64,000 nt of DNA, taken from contig NZ_BMSF01000004.1 of assembly GCF_014649015.1 (NCBI RefSeq), positions 186,001 to 250,000 on the forward strand. The letters are read 5' to 3'. The position numbers and the translations under genes were made by a program. The stretch comes from Streptomyces narbonensis. Lineage in GTDB: Bacteria; Actinomycetota; Actinomycetes; Streptomycetales; Streptomycetaceae. Positions 59,492-64,000 of the stretch are shown piece after piece (the first letter of the stretch is position 1; each line of letters opens with the position of its first letter). The notes under the pieces are model-generated. The model worked only from the letters and a program-made list of their open reading frames with translations. It did no database searches and had not been told where the DNA came from.

Positions 59492-59503
59492 AACCGTTCA
59501 GTT
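59492..59503. promoter_or_regulatory. AACNGNNCNGTT operator 3 (TetR promoter)
   Basis: AACCGTTCAGTT fits the same pattern as the two sites near 56.66 kb. It overlaps the AT-rich TTCATATACT segment upstream of the TetR gene, so autoregulation is likely. Confidence 0.65.
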
Positions 59504-59555
59504 CATATACTGGACGACCCCGTCACCCCCGTCACCACAGTTAAGGACACGTCCC

Positions 59556-60236
59556 ATGGGAGCCGAGACACAGGACGCCCAGGGCGCCACCGACGAGTAC
59601 GGCATCCCGATCATCCCGGACCCCGCCGACGCGGCCTCGCGCAAGCGGCAGGCGATCATCGACGCCGCGCTCGCCGAGTTCCTCGCCGAGGGCTACTCCG
59701 CGGCGTCGATGGACGCGATCACCCGCGGTTCCGGGGTGTCCAAGGCGACGATCTACAAGCACTTCGGCAGCAAGGAGCGCCTGTTCCTCGCCGTCATCGG
59801 CGGCGTGCTGCCGAAGACGTACGCCGATCTGGAGCCGTCCAACTCCACCATCGCCGAGGCCCCCGACCTGCGGGCCGCGCTCGTCCGGCTCACGACGGAC
59901 TGGGCGCGGATCCTGCTGCGGCCCGACATCATGTCGCTGCGGCGGCTGGTGATCGGCGAGATAGACCGTTTCCCGCAGCTCGGGCAGCTCTGGTACCGGG
60001 TCAGCTACGACATGAACAACGGCCCGCTCGTCGAGGCCTTCACCGAGCTGCACGCGCGCGGCACCCTGGACGCGCCGGACCCGAAGCTCGCCGTGCAGCA
60101 GCTCGTGGCGGTGACGGTGGGGGTGCCGCAGCTCGTGCGGACGTTCTCGCCCGACGCGGTGATCGAGGACGCGGAGCTGACGCGGGTGATCAGCTCGGGA
60201 GTGGATCTGTTCCTGGCGCGGTACGCGCCCGCCTGA
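59556..60236 (+). CDS. TetR/AcrR family regulator
   Basis: A 226-residue repressor. The HTH is A-I-I-D-A-A-L-A-E-F-L-A-E-G-Y, S-M-D-A-I-T-R-G-S-G-V-S-K-A-T-I-Y-K-H-F. The ligand domain has D-I-M-S-L-R-R-L-V-I-G-E and a TetR_C_7-like end. A 20-residue leader precedes the HTH. It should act on the AACNGNNCNGTT sites at its own promoter and at the FMN-reductase/pirin promoter. Its last 47 bp overlap the end of the convergent permease gene. Confidence 0.9.
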   Translation: MGAETQDAQGATDEYGIPIIPDPADAASRKRQAIIDAALAEFLAEGYSAASMDAITRGSGVSKATIYKHFGSKERLFLAVIGGVLPKTYADLEPSNSTIAEAPDLRAALVRLTTDWARILLRPDIMSLRRLVIGEIDRFPQLGQLWYRVSYDMNNGPLVEAFTELHARGTLDAPDPKLAVQQLVAVTVGVPQLVRTFSPDAVIEDAELTRVISSGVDLFLARYAPA

Positions 60237-61527
60237 CGGTCCTGATCCGGGCCCCCACCAGGAGGGCCGCCGCCCATGCGCCGGTGGTGAGGATCTGGGT
60301 ACGGCTCGCCTCGGCGCCCAGCATGAAGAGCAGCACCCCGCCGATCCCCGTGAGGGCCGCCACCGACCGTACGGACGGGCCGTGCAGGCGGAGGTGGGAG
60401 GCGGCGATCAGGGCCCAGACGACGAGGATCGCGGCGCCGATCGAGTTGAGCAGGAACGGGAAGACCGTGCGCGGCCAGAGCAGGCTGAGGACGACCGAGA
60501 CGAAGCCGAAGGCGGCGGAGGCGAGGACGGCCGCGTACGGGACTCCCGTCCCCTTCCGCTGCCGGCCCAGCGCGCGGGGCGCGTCGCCGCGCCCGACGAG
60601 GGCGTACAGCATGCGCGAGGAACCGTAGATGTTGGCGTTCATCGCGGACAGGAGCGCGACGAGGACGACGGCCTTCATGACGTCGGCCGCGCCGGGGACG
60701 CCGATGCGGGCCATGACCGCGGCGTAGGGGCCGTCGGCGACGGCCGGGTCGTTCCACGGGACGAGGGCGACGATCACGGCCATGGAGCCGAGGTAGCAGA
60801 CGGCGACCCGCCACATGACGGCCCGTACGCCGGTGCGGACCGCGCGGGCCGGGTCGTCGCACTCGGCGGCGGCGATGGTGACGGTCTCCAGGCCGCCGAA
60901 GGCGAAGACGGCCGCGACCATGCCGACGGCGACGCCGTACCAGCCGTGCGGGAGGAAACCGCCGTCGCCGGTGAGGTGCGCGACGCCGGGTGAGGGCTGC
61001 CCGGGCAGCAGGCCGGCGAGGACGACGGCGCCGAGGACGAGGAAGCCGGCGATCGCGGCGATCTTGAGGCCGGCGAACCAGAACTCCAGCTCGCCGAAGT
61101 GGCGTACGCCGGCGAGGTTGCTCACGGTGAACACGCTCATGAAGAGGGCGACCCACGCCCAGCCGGGCACGGCAGGGACCCAGCCCTCGACGATGTGCGC
61201 CGCGCCGACGGCCTCGGCCGCGACGCTGACGACGAGCAGCGCCCAGTACATCCACCCGGCGAGGAGCCCGGCCCACGGCCCGAAGGCCGAGCGCGCGTGC
61301 TCCGCGAAGGAGCCGGTCACCGGGCGGGCGGCGGACATCTCTCCGAGCATCCGCATCACGAGGACGGTCAGGAAGCCGGCGAGGGCGTACGAGACGAGGA
61401 TCCCGGGCCCGGCCGCCGCGATCCCGAACCCGGACCCCACGAAGAGCCCGGCACCGATGGCTCCGCCCATAGCGATCATGGCCAGATGCCGCTGCCGCAG
61501 CCCCGCACCGAGTGCCTGTGTTGTCAT
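60190..61527 (-). CDS. APC-family amino acid permease
   Basis: A 445-residue transporter with about 12 helices. The N-terminus has L-R-Q-R-H-L-A-M-I-A-M-G-G-A-I-G-A-G-L-F-V-G-S-G, the AAT-family signature with the helix 1 break. S-F-A-E-H-A-R-S-A-F-G-P-W-A-G-L-L-A-G-W-M-Y-W and F-A-F-G-G-L-E-T-V follow. It resembles GABA or aromatic amino acid permeases. The ATG at 61527 has GGGGGGAA upstream. Confidence 0.9.
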   Translation of the reverse strand: MTTQALGAGLRQRHLAMIAMGGAIGAGLFVGSGFGIAAAGPGILVSYALAGFLTVLVMRMLGEMSAARPVTGSFAEHARSAFGPWAGLLAGWMYWALLVVSVAAEAVGAAHIVEGWVPAVPGWAWVALFMSVFTVSNLAGVRHFGELEFWFAGLKIAAIAGFLVLGAVVLAGLLPGQPSPGVAHLTGDGGFLPHGWYGVAVGMVAAVFAFGGLETVTIAAAECDDPARAVRTGVRAVMWRVAVCYLGSMAVIVALVPWNDPAVADGPYAAVMARIGVPGAADVMKAVVLVALLSAMNANIYGSSRMLYALVGRGDAPRALGRQRKGTGVPYAAVLASAAFGFVSVVLSLLWPRTVFPFLLNSIGAAILVVWALIAASHLRLHGPSVRSVAALTGIGGVLLFMLGAEASRTQILTTGAWAAALLVGARIRTVRRARTAPGTDPLPS

Positions 61528-61719
61528 GCTTCCCCCCGAATTCCACATGATCAGCGCGGGAGCTTCCCCACTGATCCCCGCTGAGGGTAAGCCGGTTCAG
61601 GCCGCCGACCGGCTCCGGGAGGGGCCGGGGCCCCCGGGAAGGCCCGGGAACTCCGGACAGGGAGCGCGGGCGCGATAGATACTCCGCAAGTCGAGATATA
61701 CAGCCTGCTGGAGGCGATC

Positions 61720-61938
61720 ATGTCCAAGACCCTGGTCGACATCGACGACGACATGCTCGCCTTCGCACAGCAGCAGCTGGGCACCAAGACCAAGCGGGAC
61801 ACCATCAACCGCGCACTGACCATAGCGGCGGCGATCAGTGCGGACGACCGGGCCCGGGCCCTCAGCTGGCTGCAGGACAACGCCGAGGACTTCATCGACT
61901 TCGACTTCCTCGAAGAGCAGGAGCGGTCCGGCCGGTGA
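61720..61938 (+). CDS. VapB-type antitoxin
   Basis: A 72-residue antitoxin. The N-terminal ribbon-helix-helix is S-K-T-L-V-D-I-D-D-D-M-L-A-F-A, then T-K-R-D-T-I-N-R-A-L. The C-terminus is acidic and aromatic (E-D-F-I-D-F-D-F-L-E-E-Q), the usual toxin-wrapping tail. The stop overlaps the toxin start (GTGA). The leader carries GATAGATACTC and GAGATATAC half-sites that may be its operator. Confidence 0.88.
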   Translation: MSKTLVDIDDDMLAFAQQQLGTKTKRDTINRALTIAAAISADDRARALSWLQDNAEDFIDFDFLEEQERSGR

Positions 61939-62342
61939 ACCACCTCGCCGATACGTCAGCCGTGTGGCGGCTCCTGCGCCGGCAGATCGGCCCGCCCTGG
62001 CCGGGCCGCGTGGCACATGGCCAGGTATCCATCTGCCCGCCGGTGGAAGCCGAGTTGATGCGGAGCTTGCGCGCCGACCGGGACCACGAGCCGTTCACCA
62101 CGATGCTGAGCCAGACCTTCGCCCGGGTTCCCGCGCCGGAGGACCCGTGGCCGAAGGTCGTGGCGGTGCAGCGTGACCTGCTGCGCATCGGGCACCACCG
62201 CGGCCCCTCACCGGTGGACATCCTGATCGCGCTCACCGCCGAGCAGCACCACCTGACCCTGCTACACGTGGACGACTACTTCACCGCCATCGCGAAGGTC
62301 CGCCCGGGCATCGACATGATCCGGCTGCTGCCCGACCTCTGA
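61935..62342 (+). CDS. VapC-type PIN-domain toxin
   Basis: A 135-residue PIN ribonuclease. Acidic residues are in the expected places: L-A-D-T-S-A-V at the start, V-E-A-E-L-M-R-S, P-V-D-I-L-I-A and H-V-D-D-Y-F near the end. It presumably cleaves RNA and is neutralised by the co-encoded antitoxin. It starts at a GTG that overlaps the antitoxin stop. Confidence 0.9.
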   Translation: MNHLADTSAVWRLLRRQIGPPWPGRVAHGQVSICPPVEAELMRSLRADRDHEPFTTMLSQTFARVPAPEDPWPKVVAVQRDLLRIGHHRGPSPVDILIALTAEQHHLTLLHVDDYFTAIAKVRPGIDMIRLLPDL

Positions 62343-62375
62343 GCCCGGCCCGGACCACCGGCTCGGCCTGCCCGC

Positions 62376-62987
62376 TCACACCACGAGCCCCACCGCCAGG
62401 GCCGCGATCAGGGCGCCCGAGGCGAGGGCTGTCGTCAGGCGGCCCCGGGGGCCCGTGACGAGGTGGCCCAGGAGGGTGCCGCCGGTGGCGAGGAGGAGTT
62501 GCCAGCTCGCCGAGGCGGCGAAGGCGGCGGCGACGAAGACCGAGGCCTCCGTCGCACCCGTCGTCGAGTGGCCGCCGAGCACGAGGGCCGTGAAGTAGAC
62601 GACCGTCATGGGGTTGAGGATCGTGATCCCCAGGAAGGTGAGGAACGCGCGCCGGGGAGCCGGCGGCGGGGCCTCGGTGCTCTTCGGGCCCGCGCGGTAC
62701 GCACGGACGGCCGCCCGGACCGAGTGGGCGGCCAGGATCACGAGGACCACGGCCGAGACCCAGCGCAGGGGGGTGGCGACGGGGGCGAGGAGGGGGACGA
62801 GGGCCGCGCCCCCGAGGACCGCGAGCAGGGCGTACAGCCCGTCCGCGGCGGCGATGCCGAGCGCCGCGCCCGCCCCCGTACGCCAGGGGGAACGCGCCGC
62901 GACCGCCACCAGGTGGGCGCCGACGGCGCCGACCGGGATCGCGATGCCGTAGCCGGCCAGCAGGCCGGCCACCACCGCGGCCGTCAC
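62376..62987 (-). CDS. LysE/RhtB family exporter
   Basis: A 203-residue membrane protein with six helices. I-A-I-P-V-G-A-V-G-A is the helix 1 motif, G-A-A-L-G-I-A-A-A-D-G-L-Y helix 2, and I-T-I-L-N-P-M-T-V-V-Y-F the conserved N-P segment. A Pro-rich cytoplasmic loop separates the halves. The GTG start overlaps the DUF2087 stop by 4 bp. Confidence 0.88.
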   Translation of the reverse strand: MTAAVVAGLLAGYGIAIPVGAVGAHLVAVAARSPWRTGAGAALGIAAADGLYALLAVLGGAALVPLLAPVATPLRWVSAVVLVILAAHSVRAAVRAYRAGPKSTEAPPPAPRRAFLTFLGITILNPMTVVYFTALVLGGHSTTGATEASVFVAAAFAASASWQLLLATGGTLLGHLVTGPRGRLTTALASGALIAALAVGLVV

Positions 62988-63292
62988 GCGACGGCGGGGA
63001 TCGCGCCTCCGGCGGAGCAGGGCTGCTGCTGTCGGTGGTAGGCCGAGCCGTCCTTGGTCCGGCCGAGGAAGCCGCCGATCACGAGGTACCGGCGAAGGGC
63101 GGAGAAGTCCTCGTGCACGGTGAGCAGGGCCTCGTTGACCTCGGGCTCGCGGTACTCACGATCGGCCTCGAACAGCGTCTCGGCGAGGTGCGCGAGGAGC
63201 GCCTCGCGGCGCGCCGGCTTGCGCGGGATCGCCTTGAGGCGCCCGTCGGCGGAGAACAGGTCCGCGACGGGGCGGAGGGAATGACTGGTCAT
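62984..63292 (-). CDS. DUF2087 domain protein
   Basis: A 102-residue protein. The DUF2087 pattern is complete: R-L-K-A-I-P-R-K-P-A-R-R-E-A-L-L-A-H-L, then Y-R-E-P-E-V-N-E-A-L, then D-F-S-A-L-R-R-Y-L-V and G-F-L-G-R. This is a winged-helix-like fold common in regulators. It is translationally coupled to the LysE gene and may control it. Confidence 0.88.
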   Translation of the reverse strand: MTSHSLRPVADLFSADGRLKAIPRKPARREALLAHLAETLFEADREYREPEVNEALLTVHEDFSALRRYLVIGGFLGRTKDGSAYHRQQQPCSAGGAIPAVA

Positions 63293-63336
63293 GGAGGGAA
63301 GCCTGGCGGCCCCCGGCCCCGCCCCGCAAAGGGTTT

Positions 63337-63627
63337 TCACTTCGGCTCGGGCCGCACCATGACGTTCACCGCCTCCTGCACCTTCGGCAGGACCGGCGGC
63401 ATGCCGGTCCGCTCGAAGATCGGCATCGCCTTCTCCACGAAGGCGAGGAAGTCGTCCTCGGATTCCCAGAAGTCGACGACGCGCCACCCCCCGGTCCCGT
63501 CGGGCCCGGCCGCGTGGGCGATGAACCCCTGGGGCGGCCACCACTCGGCGCCGAGGAGCTGTGCGTGGGTCTCTTCGTACTCCGCCCGGGTGCGACCGGG
63601 GATCTCGACGGTGACGATGACGGCCAT
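63337..63627 (-). CDS. Dimeric alpha-beta-barrel protein
   Basis: A 96-residue protein. V-I-V-T-V-E-I-P-G-R-T-R-A-E-Y-E is the first strand and helix, and G-G-W-R-V-V-D-F-W-E-S the later strand. The pattern is that of ABM-type (antibiotic biosynthesis monooxygenase-like) small ferredoxin folds. No catalytic residue is clear. The ATG at 63627 has GGAGCAGC upstream. Confidence 0.75.
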   Translation of the reverse strand: MAVIVTVEIPGRTRAEYEETHAQLLGAEWWPPQGFIAHAAGPDGTGGWRVVDFWESEDDFLAFVEKAMPIFERTGMPPVLPKVQEAVNVMVRPEPK

Positions 63628-63747
63628 GGCGCTGCTCCTGTGTCGTGCGGGGCGAGGTCCCGACCAGCTGACCAGCTGACCCCTCGCCCCGCACGACGGC
63701 GGGCCCCGAACGAGCGAATGAGCCCCCAGGACCTGCCGACACCCTAG

Positions 63748-63918
63748 GGGGTGTCCGGAAAGTCCCGCCTGGCCCGCGACGTCTGGCACGCACGCTCGCC
63801 GCGTTGCCAGAATGCCCACGTAGCGAGCTACGCGGGCATCCCGGCGCCTTGCGATCGCACGCACCAGACGCCGCGGGCCCTGCCCGGCGGGCAGACGGCG
63901 CTACTTTCCGGACACCCC
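63748..63918. mobile_element. CTAG-flanked palindromic element, 171 bp, second family
   Basis: It is bounded by CTAG at 63744-63747 and 63919-63922. The terminal 16 bp GGGGTGTCCGGAAAGT are perfectly inverted at the right end. Inside, GCCCACGTAGC/GCTACGCGGGC and TGGCCCGCGACGTCTGG/CCAGACGCCGCGGGCC form nested stems, so nearly the whole element can fold. It does not code. The right CTAG provides the stop codon of the next minus-strand gene. Confidence 0.8.
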
Positions 63919-63999
63919 CTAGCGCACCACGCGGTAGCGGAGGTAGACGACCTTCGAGGGGAAGGTGCGGGTCTCGACGAGTTCGAGATCGACACGGCG
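63919..63999 (-). CDS. C-terminal end of a DHFR-family protein (partial)
   Basis: The last 26 codons of a minus-strand gene, ending in a TAG at 63919-63921. The residues L-E-L-V-E-T-R-T-F-P-S-K-V-V-Y-L-R-Y match the closing strands of RibD-C/DHFR-family proteins. The rest lies beyond the window. Confidence 0.45.
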   Translation of the reverse strand, partial: RRVDLELVETRTFPSKVVYLRYRVVR

Positions 64000-64000
64000 C

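Noticed and set aside
1..64000. tRNA, rRNA or riboswitch genes
   Set aside because: I found no cloverleaf with conserved T-loop bases, no rRNA segments and no recognisable riboswitch core by eye; a covariance-model search was not possible here.

Overview
The window is high-GC actinobacterial chromosome, almost certainly Streptomyces. The evidence is strong G/C bias at third codon positions, frequent GTG starts and 4-bp ATGA/GTGA gene overlaps. Futalosine-pathway menaquinone genes (mqnB, mqnD), a DmdR/IdeR-type iron box, CsoR-type copper boxes, an XPB-type helicase and several CTAG-flanked palindromic repeats of the Streptomyces kind point the same way. I saw no rRNA, tRNA or CRISPR array. All assignments come from reading the sequence; no database search was run.

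Layout. 1-6.2 kb: the end of a beta-propeller gene, methyltransferase debris, a VOC protein, a small membrane protein, a large sacsin/Hsp90-type ATPase and a DUF3027 protein. 6.2-15.1 kb: repeat-rich spacer, MFS exporter, DUF2771 lipoprotein, mqnB-mqnD, a cold-shock protein, a HAD phosphatase and an iron-siderophore ABC operon (two permeases and an ATPase) behind an iron box. 15.1-25.7 kb: a 15-bp tandem repeat, a HAAS-like membrane protein, a helicase-associated protein with XPB helicase, a HelD-type RNA-polymerase helicase and a phosphotransferase. 26-32.6 kb: copper island with cutC, a secreted His-rich protein, copZ-copA-csoR and a BlaI/M56 pair; four CsoR-like boxes tie the last four units together.

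32.7-37.7 kb: acetyltransferase, methyltransferase, Fur-family regulator, two tandem TrmB/LuxR-like regulators and a tiny secreted protein. 37.9-46.1 kb is the most unusual part. It is a compact six-gene cluster: an MshA-like glycosyltransferase, a MetRS-like class I ligase that has lost KMSKS, an SDR that has lost its catalytic Tyr and Ser, a PrpF-fold protein, a glutamine-dependent AsnB-like amidotransferase and a divergent PIG-L (MshB-like) deacetylase. The combination glycosyltransferase + N-deacetylase + tRNA-synthetase-derived ligase mirrors the logic of mycothiol synthesis (MshA/MshB/MshC) but with a MetRS-type ligase and extra tailoring genes, suggesting an undescribed amino-sugar conjugate pathway.

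46.2-64 kb: a helical Gly-hinged protein, an F420-type oxidoreductase with a TetR regulator and two identical operators, DinB, LysE exporters, MFS/XRE divergon, two DHFR-family proteins, a nonapeptide-repeat membrane protein, and a quinone/stress-type group (FMN reductase, pirin, MFS, cupin, TetR) sharing an AACNGNNCNGTT operator. An amino-acid permease, a VapBC-like toxin-antitoxin pair, LysE-DUF2087 and the end of another gene follow. Four CTAG-flanked palindromic elements (20.9, 50.8, 54.0 and 63.8 kb) sit exactly at gene ends, with the TAG stop codon inside the flanking CTAG.
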